Part shown: positions 17,435 to 25,571 of the stretch, one piece after another | Numbering within the stretch: the stretch's first letter is position 1 | How the letters are laid out: each line of letters opens with the position of its first letter | From: Hyphomicrobiales bacterium | Lineage (GTDB): Bacteria; Pseudomonadota; Alphaproteobacteria; Rhizobiales; Beijerinckiaceae | Assembly: GCA_026400535.1 (NCBI GenBank) | Contig: JAPLOU010000011.1 | Coordinates: 1-38,265 of the forward strand | Length of the DNA: 38,265 nucleotides | Direction of reading: 5' to 3' | Notes under the pieces: generated by a model | The model's input: only the letters and a program-made list of their open reading frames with translations | Databases searched by the model: none | What the model was told of the DNA's origin: nothing | Translations under genes and position numbers: made by a program

Positions 17435-18256
17435 ATGCCTGACGGATCGGCCTTGCCAGCAGGTTTCCAGCAGCGGCTGAGGCTTCTGCTGGGGGCTTTG
17501 TGTCTCGGGCTGACCTTTCTGATGACTGAGGCACAGGCCACGGACCCGGCCTTGCCGGCGCTCTCGGGCCGCGTGGTCGATGCCGCCCGCCTCCTCGACC
17601 CGGCCGCGATCCGGCGCATCAGCGACAAGCTCGCTGCGCATGAGATGGCAACCTCGGATCAGGTCGTCGTCGCCACCGTGCCCAAACTTGGCGATCTGAC
17701 GATCGAGGACTACGGCAACCGGCTTTACCGCCGCTGGGCCCTGGGCACCAAAGACAGGAACAATGGCGCGCTGCTCCTGATCGCTCCGACCGAGCGCAAG
17801 ATGCGCATCGAGGTCGGCTATGGACTCGAAGGCGCCCTGACCGACGCGCTGGCGAAAACCATCATCACGACCGCCATCGCCCCGAAGTTCCGGACAGGGG
17901 ACTTTGCCGGCGGCATCGAGGCGGGCGTCGACGCCATCATCGATGTCCTGAAGGGCGATGCCGAGCAGTGGCAGCGACGACCGCAACTGCGCAGTGATGG
18001 CGATAATCCCCTCGCGCCGGCGATCATCGTTCTGTTTATCCTGCTCATCGGGCTGATCATGGTTGTGCAATCGCGCCAGACAGGACGATCCGGCCCGGCG
18101 CGTTATCATCGCACGCGCGACGGACGCTGGATCATGCTGCCGGGAGCGCCCTCCGGCGGCTGGTCCGGCGGGAGCGGATCTGGCAGTGGATCGGGCAGTG
18201 GATCATGGGGTGGCGGGGGCTCGTCCGGCGGCGGCGGCGCCTCCGGGGACTGGTGA
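17435..18256 (+). CDS. TPM domain protein, YgcG-type, with Gly/Ser-rich tail
   Basis: A 273-residue exported membrane protein. A signal segment (about 13-35) precedes a TPM domain (about 40-185: LSGRVVDAARLLDPAA, NGALLLIAPTERKMRIEVGYGLEGALTDA). Then come one transmembrane helix (about 194-214), a short basic segment and a tail made almost only of Gly, Ser and Trp (about 237-273). TPM (TLP18.3/Psb32/MOLO-1) domains include a thylakoid acid phosphatase, but bacterial roles are unclear. ATG 17435 is chosen; a TTG five codons earlier is possible. It lies 29 bases after LemA and 10 bases before the next TPM gene. The tail is coded by short DNA repeats (about 18170-18210). Confidence 0.9.
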   Translation: MPDGSALPAGFQQRLRLLLGALCLGLTFLMTEAQATDPALPALSGRVVDAARLLDPAAIRRISDKLAAHEMATSDQVVVATVPKLGDLTIEDYGNRLYRRWALGTKDRNNGALLLIAPTERKMRIEVGYGLEGALTDALAKTIITTAIAPKFRTGDFAGGIEAGVDAIIDVLKGDAEQWQRRPQLRSDGDNPLAPAIIVLFILLIGLIMVVQSRQTGRSGPARYHRTRDGRWIMLPGAPSGGWSGGSGSGSGSGSGSWGGGGSSGGGGASGDW

Positions 18257-18266
18257 GGAGACGGCC

Positions 18267-18878
18267 ATGACATTGACCAAAGCCGAGCGTGACACCGTTG
18301 TCGCCGCCATCGGCAGGGCGGAAGCCATCACCTCAGCCGAGATTGTCGTCGTGGTCGACCGCATCGCGGGCAGCTGGCGCAGCTGGTCAATGGTGGTGGC
18401 CCTGCTGCTGGCCCTGGCCGTGCCATGGCCGCTGATCGAATGGACGTCCTTTGCGACGAGGACGATTTTCGCGGCTCAACTGCTGGTCGCCGCGGCGCTG
18501 ATCGTGCTGTTTCTGCCGCAGGCAACCCGCCTGAAACTCGTGCCGCGCCCGCTGCGCCGGCGCCGCGGCCACGAGGCCGCCTTGCGCGAGTTCAGCGCCC
18601 GCGGCCTCTCCGCGACCCGGGACCGGACAGGTGTGCTGATCTATGTCGCACTGGCCGAACGCTATGCCGAGGTCATGACCGATACCGCCATCAGCGAGGC
18701 GGTCGACCCCGACATCTGGCGCAAGGTCGTGGCGGACCTGATCGGCGCCATCGCAGCCGGTGATCTGGCCCAAGGTCTGACAGCGGCGGTGGACCAGGCC
18801 GCTGCCATTCTGGCCACAGCTGCTCCACCCCGGGACGATGACATCGACGAACTGGAGAACAGGGTCATCGTGATCTGA
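18267..18878 (+). CDS. TPM domain membrane protein
   Basis: A 203-residue protein in which the first TPM strand (about 1-35: TSAEIVVVVDRIAG) is followed by two transmembrane helices (about 38-57 and 67-85), and the rest of the domain comes after them (about 100-185, including LIYVALAERYAEVMTD). This interrupted layout is characteristic of the COG3762-type partners of LemA/YgcG proteins. A GAGGAG ribosome site lies 6 bases before ATG 18267. It is the last gene of the LemA/TPM operon. Function is unknown beyond the envelope location. Confidence 0.88.
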   Translation: MTLTKAERDTVVAAIGRAEAITSAEIVVVVDRIAGSWRSWSMVVALLLALAVPWPLIEWTSFATRTIFAAQLLVAAALIVLFLPQATRLKLVPRPLRRRRGHEAALREFSARGLSATRDRTGVLIYVALAERYAEVMTDTAISEAVDPDIWRKVVADLIGAIAAGDLAQGLTAAVDQAAAILATAAPPRDDDIDELENRVIVI

Positions 18879-18900
18879 TCGCCCTGAACGCCGCCGAGCC

Positions 18901-19647
18901 TCAGAAGCCGGGCGCCTTCCCGGCTCCGATCACACGGCCCACCTTGCCGGCATCGGAATGGATCAGAACCACATAGGTCTCGGCATCGGCCTGCCGCGCC
19001 AGCGATGCCGGCAGATCGAGCGACATCGGCGCGCCGCGCCAGTCCCCGATGCGCATCAGGCTGCGCACCACATTGGCGTAGGACACCTCGCGGCCACGGT
19101 TTTCCCCGCGCTGGATCACAACGGAGCGAAAACGCGCCACGGTCAGCAGCCAGATCGAACCGGACCCTGCCGTGCCGGAGACCGAAACCTTGATCTGCCC
19201 GGCAGCCTCGCTGACAGCGACGTCAAGCGGCAGGGGGGTGGACTGATGGGCGGAGATGATCTGCATCATGGCCTGCCGATCCGAAGCAACCGTGTGGGCC
19301 ACGCCATCGATCACGGCCTGCGGCGTGTAGATCTGCCCGTCGCCGCGGCTCTTGGCGTAACCCCGCTGGCGCTGCGTGAAGGCGGCGTGGGCGAGCGTAT
19401 CCTTCCAGCCCAGATAATCCCAGTAATCGACCGGCAAGGTCAGCACCAGAAGTCCGGGATCGCGGGCTAACTCAACAAACAGGGCATCCGCAGCCGGACA
19501 GGATGAGCAGCCCTGGCTGGTGAACAGTTCGAGGACGGCACGCGGCTTGCGGAGGTGTTCGGCCTGGGGCGCTTGCGACAGGGCGGTCCCGGATAGGCAA
19601 ACCGCCAGCAACAGGCCGGTCAACGTCGTGGACAGCGGATGTTTCAT
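18901..19647 (-). CDS. DUF1223 thioredoxin-fold exported protein
   Basis: A 248-residue protein with a signal peptide (about 1-25, to LSQA) and a DUF1223 domain: VLELFTSQGCSSCPAAD carries the CxxC motif of a thioredoxin-like fold, then VDYWDYLGWKD and YTPQAVIDG. DUF1223 proteins are predicted periplasmic redox proteins of unknown substrate. ATG 19647 is 8 bases after the stop of the lpxXL gene; a TTG at 19659 would overlap that stop as TTGA. This makes it the last gene of the VLCFA lipid A cluster on the minus strand, although a functional link is only implied by position. Confidence 0.88.
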   Translation of the reverse strand: MKHPLSTTLTGLLLAVCLSGTALSQAPQAEHLRKPRAVLELFTSQGCSSCPAADALFVELARDPGLLVLTLPVDYWDYLGWKDTLAHAAFTQRQRGYAKSRGDGQIYTPQAVIDGVAHTVASDRQAMMQIISAHQSTPLPLDVAVSEAAGQIKVSVSGTAGSGSIWLLTVARFRSVVIQRGENRGREVSYANVVRSLMRIGDWRGAPMSLDLPASLARQADAETYVVLIHSDAGKVGRVIGAGKAPGF

Positions 19648-19655
19648 CGAAACAA

Positions 19656-20657
19656 TCAACCCGATTTCGCCGGGTCCGGAAAATCACGTTGCGTTGAAGT
19701 GGCCGACGCTGCGGACTTCGCCTTGAGGGCCTCGGCCTGCGCCACCATGGTCTGACGCCAGCGGCGATGCATCCACAGCCATTGCCCCGGATGCTCCCGC
19801 ACCCAGCCCTCGACCACGCCGGTCATCATCTGGATCGCACCCTCGACACTGATATCCCCGTTCTCGTCACGGGGCAGATCGAGCGGCGGCGTCAGCTCAA
19901 GGCGAAAGCGGTGGCCGGGGAGGCGGATGACCCTGACGCCGTGCACCGGGCAGTCGAAGCTGCGGGCGAACTTGGCCAGGACCGGGTTGGCCAGCGCCTT
20001 CTGGCCCATGAAATCGACCACCACACCGCGGGTGAAATGCTGGTCGATCAGCATCCCGAGATGCCCACCCTGCTCCAGCACCCCGTGCATCTCGAAGACC
20101 GCGCCGCGCAGCGAGGCGGCGAGTCCGCCCATGGTGCCGGACCGGACCTCATGGATGACGGCCGCGACAGCCGGATCATTCGGTGGCCTGAAAACGGCCG
20201 TGGCCTTCAGGCCATAGCGCGCAGCGCAGATGGCAGGCAGCTCCCAATTGGCAAGATGGGCGGAGAAGATGATGCCGGGTCTGCCATCATCCCTCAGCGC
20301 CGCGAAATGCTCGATCCCGGCCACCTCCACCCGCCCATTCGGATCAGGATTGTCGGCATCATAGTCGAACAACGTGGCCAGATGGGCGTATTCGCCTGCG
20401 GTTCGGCCCAGGTTGTCCCAGGCCTCGTTGAGAATCGCCGCCCTTTCGGCCTCCGACCTGTCCGGAAACGCCATGGCGAGATTGGCCCTCGCGATCCGCT
20501 GCTGCGGCGTCAGCGGGCCGAGCTTGGACAGAAGCCAGCCGCCGGTCGCACTGGCGCGGGCCGGCCCAAGCGCACGCGACAGCGCGAACGCCGCGCGCAC
20601 GGCCAGAATCATGGCGAGAGCGGCTGCCTGCGAGGCGAGCCTGCGAAACCGGAACAC
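19656..20657 (-). CDS. lpxXL: Lipid A VLCFA acyltransferase (LpxL/HtrB family)
   Basis: A 333-residue inner-membrane lysophospholipid acyltransferase. The catalytic HX4E motif is H134-LANW-E139 in FSAHLANWE, after an N-terminal hydrophobic anchor (about 8-28). At the end of an acpXL cluster this should be the enzyme that moves the very-long-chain hydroxy fatty acid from AcpXL to lipid A. This is inferred from rhizobial LpxXL and gene order. The start is a GTG at 20657 with AAGG about 10 bases upstream. A 99-base gap separates it from the adh gene upstream. Confidence 0.9.
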   Translation of the reverse strand: MFRFRRLASQAAALAMILAVRAAFALSRALGPARASATGGWLLSKLGPLTPQQRIARANLAMAFPDRSEAERAAILNEAWDNLGRTAGEYAHLATLFDYDADNPDPNGRVEVAGIEHFAALRDDGRPGIIFSAHLANWELPAICAARYGLKATAVFRPPNDPAVAAVIHEVRSGTMGGLAASLRGAVFEMHGVLEQGGHLGMLIDQHFTRGVVVDFMGQKALANPVLAKFARSFDCPVHGVRVIRLPGHRFRLELTPPLDLPRDENGDISVEGAIQMMTGVVEGWVREHPGQWLWMHRRWRQTMVAQAEALKAKSAASATSTQRDFPDPAKSG

Positions 20658-20756
20658 GGAGCGTCAGCCTTGAAACGATCAGATCACGATCAACCCATCG
20701 CGCACATGACGGCGCAACGCGTTCCGGTCAACCATTTTCGCCGGACGCCGGGCCCG

Positions 20757-21779
20757 TCACAGGCGGATGATTACCTTGCCGAAGACCTGACGGCCCTCGA
20801 GCCGGGCAAGCCCCTTCTCGAATTCGGCAAGATCGAACACGGAGTCGATCACCGGCGTCATGCCGGCAGCCATCTTGTCGAGCGAGGCGGCGATATTGGC
20901 CATGGCGCAGCCGAAAGACCCGAAGATGCGATACTGCTGCTGGAACAGCTGCATGAGATTGATGGTGGCGGTCGCGCCGGACGTCGCCCCGCAGGTCACC
21001 AGCCGCCCGCCACGCTTAAGGCACAGCAGCGAACCGTTCCACGTATCAGCCCCGACATGTTCGAAGACGACATCCACCCCCTTGCGTTTTGTGAGCCGGC
21101 GGACCTCGCCCTCGAAACGCTCGGTCTTGTAGTTGATGACATGGTCGGCCCCGAGCTCCAGCGCCCGTGCCGCCTTTGCGTCGTCCCCAACGGTCGTATA
21201 GACCGTGCAGCCGATCGCTCTCGCCATCTTGATCGCCGCCGTGCCAATCCCGGATCCGGCCGCATGGACGAGGATGCTCTCGCCCGGCTCAAGCCTGGCG
21301 TTGTCGAACAGCATGTGCTGCACCGTTCCAAAGCCGATGGGCGCGCAAGCCGCGTGCTCGAACGAGACGCTGTCCGGAACCGCAACGCACAGGCGTTCCG
21401 AGCGGTTCAGCACTTCCCGTCCAAAACCGTCGATGTGGAAGCCCATGATGCCGGCGACGTTCTCGCACAGGTTGTCACGGCCCTCGCGGCAGGCCTTGCA
21501 ATGCCCGCAGGTGTCGGCCCCGTACAGTGTGACCTTCTGCCCGAGCCGGAAGCGCGACACGCCCTCACCGAGGGCGATGACCTCGCCCGCGGCCTCGACG
21601 CCGGCCGCCTGGGGCATCTTGCGTTTGGCGAAGGCCATGCCACGGAACCCCCAGACATCGAGGAAGTTCAGGCCCAGGGCCCGGATCCGGACCTGCACCT
21701 CGCCGGCCGCCGGGAGCGGCGGAGGCTCGATCTCCTCGAGCCGGAGGTCACGGTCGCCGTGAAGCATCAATGCGCGCAT
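20757..21779 (-). CDS. Zinc-type alcohol dehydrogenase/quinone oxidoreductase-like protein of the VLCFA cluster
   Basis: A 340-residue MDR-superfamily reductase. The Rossmann motif VHAAGSGIGTAA and a YTTVGDD strand indicate a dinucleotide site. The structural zinc loop C91-x2-C94-x2-C97-x7-C105 is complete. At the catalytic-zinc positions, however, the sequence reads GLNFLD and AAGVEAAG, as in zinc-independent quinone/enoyl reductases, without the usual Cys and His. In the rhizobial cluster the equivalent gene is adh2XL; an enoyl-ACP reductase role in chain elongation is a reasonable guess. ATG 21779 has AAGGA about 8 bases upstream. Confidence 0.87.
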   Translation of the reverse strand: MRALMLHGDRDLRLEEIEPPPLPAAGEVQVRIRALGLNFLDVWGFRGMAFAKRKMPQAAGVEAAGEVIALGEGVSRFRLGQKVTLYGADTCGHCKACREGRDNLCENVAGIMGFHIDGFGREVLNRSERLCVAVPDSVSFEHAACAPIGFGTVQHMLFDNARLEPGESILVHAAGSGIGTAAIKMARAIGCTVYTTVGDDAKAARALELGADHVINYKTERFEGEVRRLTKRKGVDVVFEHVGADTWNGSLLCLKRGGRLVTCGATSGATATINLMQLFQQQYRIFGSFGCAMANIAASLDKMAAGMTPVIDSVFDLAEFEKGLARLEGRQVFGKVIIRL

Positions 21780-21821
21780 GTCGTGTTGTCCTTCGGCTGG
21801 CCCGCAGGGCCCGCAATCCAT

Positions 21822-22571
21822 CTAGCGCTGCAGACCCATGGACGCCATCAGGCCCCCATCGACGGGGATGGTGGCACCGGTGATGTAGGCTGCTTGCGGG
21901 CTCATCAGAAACGCCACCAGTGCGCCGATCTCCTCGGGTCTGGCAAAGCGCCCTGCGGGAATCTGGCTTTCCATCTTCACGCGGTAGGCGGCGTATGCCT
22001 CCATCATGTCGGTATCGACAAACCCCGGCGCAATCGTGTTGGCGGTTATGCCGCGCTTCGCCGTCTCCAGAGAGAGGCTGCGCATGTAGGCTTCCAGCGC
22101 CGCCTTGGTCGCGGCATAGGCGGCGTTGCCCTGATTGGCACGGCTCGCCGTCACCGATCCGATGGCGATCACACGGCCCTTCCGCCGCGCCATCATCGGG
22201 CGTACGAAGCAATTGGCCAGCTGGGTGAACGACCAGAAATTGACCTGCATCGCGGCCTCGGCCTTGTCCTGGACCAGCATCATCGACAGCGAGTCGGCAG
22301 ATTGCCCGGCATTGTGGACCAGCCCATGGATCTCGCCCAGCGCCGGCGCCCGCGCGCAGAAGGCTGCAACGGCCGCCTTGTCAGCCAGATCAAGCGGAAC
22401 CGGCGTAACGGACAAGCCGCTTTCGACGCTGAGGCTTTGCGCCAGCTCCGCCGCCTGGCTCGCCGATGAGCGATAGGTGAACACGACCGCATGACCGGCC
22501 GCGACCAGCGCCCGCACAACGCCCGCCCCGATTCCCTTCGCTCCGCCGGTGACCAGAACCGTTCCCGTCAT
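21822..22571 (-). CDS. 3-oxoacyl-ACP reductase-like SDR of the VLCFA cluster
   Basis: A 249-residue FabG-like short-chain dehydrogenase. TGGAKGIG (8-15) binds the nucleotide; the catalytic residues are S139, Y152 and K156 (AAYAATK), at the FabG spacing. An NAG motif (LVHNAG) and the end ITGATIPVDGG are typical. It would reduce the 3-oxoacyl-AcpXL made by FabF1/FabF2. ATG 22571 lies 4 bases after the fabF1 stop, so it is translationally coupled. In the six-gene Rhizobium cluster as I know it, no ketoreductase is included, so this cluster is more complete. Confidence 0.9.
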   Translation of the reverse strand: MTGTVLVTGGAKGIGAGVVRALVAAGHAVVFTYRSSASQAAELAQSLSVESGLSVTPVPLDLADKAAVAAFCARAPALGEIHGLVHNAGQSADSLSMMLVQDKAEAAMQVNFWSFTQLANCFVRPMMARRKGRVIAIGSVTASRANQGNAAYAATKAALEAYMRSLSLETAKRGITANTIAPGFVDTDMMEAYAAYRVKMESQIPAGRFARPEEIGALVAFLMSPQAAYITGATIPVDGGLMASMGLQR

Positions 22572-22575
22572 CACA

Positions 22576-23853
22576 TCACGCCGGGCTGTCGGCAAAGACG
22601 AGACAGGTATTCTGCCCGCCGAAGCCGAAGGAGTTCGAGATCACCCGCCGCACGGCGGCATCGCGCGCCACGTTCGGCACGACATCGAGCGGAATGTTGG
22701 GGTCCGGCTCACGGTAGTTGATCGTCGGCGGAATGCGGCCATGGGCGATGGTCAGCAGCGAGAACACCGCCTCCACCGCGCCGGCCGCCGTCAGGGTATG
22801 ACCGACCATCGACTTGTTCGACGAGATCGGCAGGCGGCCCATGCGTTCGCCGAACACGGCCGTGCAGCTCATGGCCTCCATCTTGTCGTTTTCGGGCGTC
22901 GACGTGCCATGTGCGTTGACATAGTCGATCTGGTCGGGCTCAAGCCCTGCATCGGCCAGCGCCTGCTGCATGGCGACGATGGCCGGACGGCCATCGGGCG
23001 AGGAGCGCGTGCGGTGAAAGCCGTCGCCCTTCTCGCCGCAGCCGAGCACGAAGCCAAGGATGGCGGCACCGCGCCGCCGCGCGCTCTGGTAGCTCTCCAG
23101 CACAAGCGCCGCGCCGCCTTCGCCCATGACGAAGCCGTCGCGGTTCTTCGAAAACGGCTTGGAGGCCGCCGTCGGCGGATCGTTCTGCGTGGACAGCGCC
23201 GACAGGAGCGAGAACCGGATCAGCGACTCGGCCTGCACCGAACCGTCCGTGCCGATGCACAGAGCCGCTTCGGTGTCCCCGCGCCGGATCGCCTCGACAC
23301 CCATCTGGATGGCGGTCGCGCCGGACGAACAGGCGGTCGACAGCGAAATCGGCGAGCCTTTGGTGCCGAAATGATCGGCAATGTGGCCGGCAACGGATCC
23401 AAACAGGAACATCGCATGATAGGCCGTATGGCGGTGCTGCGCCGCGTCGGCGAGCAGCGCCTGGTAGGTCACATCGCCATTGCTCGACGCAGCCAGTTCC
23501 TGCTTCTGGACCCATTCGAGCTCCACCGGTGGCACAGCCATGAACAGCGGTCCGGGAAAGTCGCCCGGACGCCCCAGGCCCGACTGCGCGACCGCTTCCT
23601 CGGCGGCGATCAGGGCCAGCTTCTCGGACAGCTCCGGCGCGGCAAAACTTCTGTCGAACAGGTCGTCCACGGTTCCGGCAATTGTCGTGCGCAGCCCTTT
23701 CGTGGGAAAACGCGTGATCCGGTGGATGCCGGAGTGGCCAACAGTCAGCCGTGACCAGTTGTCGGCCTTGCCCTGTCCCAAGGACGTGACCACGCCAAGA
23801 CCGGTGACCGCCACGAGCGGGCGACCCGATGGGTCAAGATGCGCCGAACTCAT
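22576..23853 (-). CDS. Beta-ketoacyl-ACP synthase FabF1XL (catalytic ketosynthase)
   Basis: A 425-residue KAS II-type condensing enzyme with the full active site: nucleophile C175 in STACSSG, H315 in NAHGTSTPEND, and K347/H352 in NKSMVGHTLTAAG. It would extend acyl-AcpXL chains toward the C26-C30 length used in lipid A of this order. AAAGGAG lies 7 bases before ATG 23853. It directly follows fabF2 (12-base gap) and is likely to form a heterodimer with it. Confidence 0.93.
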   Translation of the reverse strand: MSSAHLDPSGRPLVAVTGLGVVTSLGQGKADNWSRLTVGHSGIHRITRFPTKGLRTTIAGTVDDLFDRSFAAPELSEKLALIAAEEAVAQSGLGRPGDFPGPLFMAVPPVELEWVQKQELAASSNGDVTYQALLADAAQHRHTAYHAMFLFGSVAGHIADHFGTKGSPISLSTACSSGATAIQMGVEAIRRGDTEAALCIGTDGSVQAESLIRFSLLSALSTQNDPPTAASKPFSKNRDGFVMGEGGAALVLESYQSARRRGAAILGFVLGCGEKGDGFHRTRSSPDGRPAIVAMQQALADAGLEPDQIDYVNAHGTSTPENDKMEAMSCTAVFGERMGRLPISSNKSMVGHTLTAAGAVEAVFSLLTIAHGRIPPTINYREPDPNIPLDVVPNVARDAAVRRVISNSFGFGGQNTCLVFADSPA

Positions 23854-23865
23854 CCCGTGCTCCTT

Positions 23866-24990
23866 TCAGGCCCGGCTCAGGCGGGCAAGGCCCTCGCCCC
23901 GATGGTGACCGACGCCGGTGACGACAGCCTCCCTGCCGCGGCCCGCCTGCAGCAGCGCTGCCGCCAGCGCCACAGCCGCCGGAAAGGCGGCCTCGATGGC
24001 ATGGCCCGTGAGATCACCCATCGCGACGATGTCGGCTCCGGGCGCGATCGCGTCCAGCGCCGCCTTCTCTTCGGCCACGCAGGCTGGAACACCGCTCGAT
24101 GCCGATACCACCAGCGGCACGCCGGTCTGCGGCCCCGCCATGGCGGTGAGCGTGCGCACGATGTCGGCCGGGTTGCGGCGCGTCCGGTCCGCCACGACGC
24201 TGTCGAGCCGCGCCTGCGCCGTCGCCCCGCGGGCCCGGGCACTGTGAGCCGCTTCGAGAACGAGGAATGCGCCAACGCTGCCGGTGACCATGCCGCCATG
24301 TCCCGCATCACGGGACAGTGTGGGAACGACATCGCCGGTCAGCATCACGCCCCCAAGCTCGTACAGCAGCATCATGTCGCGCCGTTCGGCATTGTAAGAA
24401 CCACCGACCAGGATCATGTCCGCCTGGCCGGCGGCGATACGGGCATGTGCGATGCGGATGGCGTCGACACCGGCCTGCTCCTCGCCCATGAAGGTGCGCG
24501 AGGGCCCGGTGACCCCATGGACGATCGAGATGTTGCCCGCCAGCAGATTCGACAGCTGCGCCAGGAACAATGTGGGGCGCAGGTCGCTGAGCAGGCGTTC
24601 ATTGAGGAACACGCCAGGTTCTGCGGCCGTCTTCAGCCCCGTCAGGATCTGCGCGTCGACGGCGTGATCGCGCTCGCCCCCGCCTGCGGCGACGATGACA
24701 TGCATGCGGTCCTTGGCCTCGGCGTCGGACTTGATGCCGGCGCTGTCGAGCGCAAGGCCCGCCGCGTAGACGCCGATGCGCTGCCACGGCTCCATCTGGC
24801 GCTGGTCGGATTTCTTCGGAATCTGGCGGTCATATTCGACCGCGCCGAGTGGATGCACGGGATAGGGGGCGAAACTCGCCGCATCGATGACAGGCGCACG
24901 GGCGCCATCCACCGCTTCGATATGCGGCGCGACACCCTCGCCAAGGCTCGAGAGCAGCCCGATTCCCGTGATCACGACCTCGCGCGTCAT
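23866..24990 (-). CDS. FabF2XL: ketosynthase homologue lacking catalytic Cys and one His (chain-length-factor-like)
   Basis: A 374-residue thiolase-fold protein of the ketosynthase family, about 50 residues shorter than FabF1. The N-terminal EVVITGIGLLSSLG and the overall order of segments match KAS enzymes. At the nucleophile position it reads GPSRTFMGEEQAGVDAI (162-178), so Cys is replaced by Glu or Gln (E171/Q172). The NAHGT His is replaced by SASSG (296-300). Only the last His is kept (GHAIEAA, H330), without the preceding Lys. It should therefore not condense by itself. EQAG followed by DA recalls KS-beta/chain-length factors of type II polyketide synthases. Its ATG overlaps the fabZXL stop (TGATG). 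Confidence 0.88.
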   Translation of the reverse strand: MTREVVITGIGLLSSLGEGVAPHIEAVDGARAPVIDAASFAPYPVHPLGAVEYDRQIPKKSDQRQMEPWQRIGVYAAGLALDSAGIKSDAEAKDRMHVIVAAGGGERDHAVDAQILTGLKTAAEPGVFLNERLLSDLRPTLFLAQLSNLLAGNISIVHGVTGPSRTFMGEEQAGVDAIRIAHARIAAGQADMILVGGSYNAERRDMMLLYELGGVMLTGDVVPTLSRDAGHGGMVTGSVGAFLVLEAAHSARARGATAQARLDSVVADRTRRNPADIVRTLTAMAGPQTGVPLVVSASSGVPACVAEEKAALDAIAPGADIVAMGDLTGHAIEAAFPAAVALAAALLQAGRGREAVVTGVGHHRGEGLARLSRA

Positions 24991-25454
24991 CAGCTCACGG
25001 CCTCGGGCTCAAGGCCGATCGCGGCGGTGCGCGCGCGCATCAAAACGGCCAGATCGGCCGGGAAGGGCATCAGCCGGAAGCGCAGTTCCGCATCGCAAAT
25101 CGGCTTGCCCTCGATGGAGATCTTCGCCTTGGTCGCGACATAGCCCGACCCTACGATGCTGATGGTGGCCTCGATCACGAGATCGGCATCCGGCTCGACG
25201 AAGGTGCGGAAGCGCGCCTTGTCGACGGTCATCAGGAACGGCATCTGTGTCAGCCCGTTGAGGCCAAGGATGAGGTAACCCGAGGCCTGCGCCATGGTTT
25301 CCGTCAGCAGCACGCCCGGAACCAGCGGATGGCCCGGAAAATGTCCCTCGAACACCGGGCTGTTCCTCGGCACCCTGGCAGCCGCCACGAGCCGCTTCCC
25401 ATCGGCATCAAACAGCATGACCTTGTCGATCATCTCGAAGTATTCAAGGCGCAT
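24990..25454 (-). CDS. 3-hydroxyacyl-ACP dehydratase FabZXL
   Basis: A 154-residue hot-dog fold dehydratase. The motif EGHFPGHPLVPGVLLTETMA holds the catalytic H38 and E52. It would remove water from 3-hydroxyacyl-AcpXL during elongation of the lipid A very-long-chain acid. ATG 25454 fits the usual FabZ length; the open frame continues upstream to 25733 but has no homology there. The stop overlaps the start of fabF2 (TGATG), so translation is coupled. A 226-base spacer separates it from acpXL. Confidence 0.93.
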   Translation of the reverse strand: MRLEYFEMIDKVMLFDADGKRLVAAARVPRNSPVFEGHFPGHPLVPGVLLTETMAQASGYLILGLNGLTQMPFLMTVDKARFRTFVEPDADLVIEATISIVGSGYVATKAKISIEGKPICDAELRFRLMPFPADLAVLMRARTAAIGLEPEAVS

Positions 25455-25554
25455 GGGCGGAACGGCTCGGTCGGCTGGGCTGATCGGTGGCGCGTATCCG
25501 CGCAGAGCGAAACCGTTTAGCCCAGAACCATATCGCTTGTCACGGGTGGGGTGG

Positions 25555-25571
25555 CCGTGGATTTGCCACGG
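25555..25571 (-). other. Hairpin in the acpXL-fabZXL spacer
   Basis: A perfect 6-bp inverted repeat CCGTGG/CCACGG with a 5-base loop lies in the 226-base gap between acpXL and fabZXL. No T-run follows, so it is not an intrinsic terminator. It could stabilise an upstream acpXL message or act in processing; this is speculative. Confidence 0.3.

Noticed and set aside
19767..22469. A 900-codon open frame on the plus strand
   Set aside because: It lies wholly antisense to lpxXL, adh2XL and the SDR gene, all with clear motifs. Its translation is rich in His, Arg and Gly with no domain, as expected for a shadow frame in GC-rich DNA.
25555..25571. Terminator between acpXL and fabZXL
   Set aside because: The hairpin is perfect but no T-run follows, so it is listed only as a hairpin.
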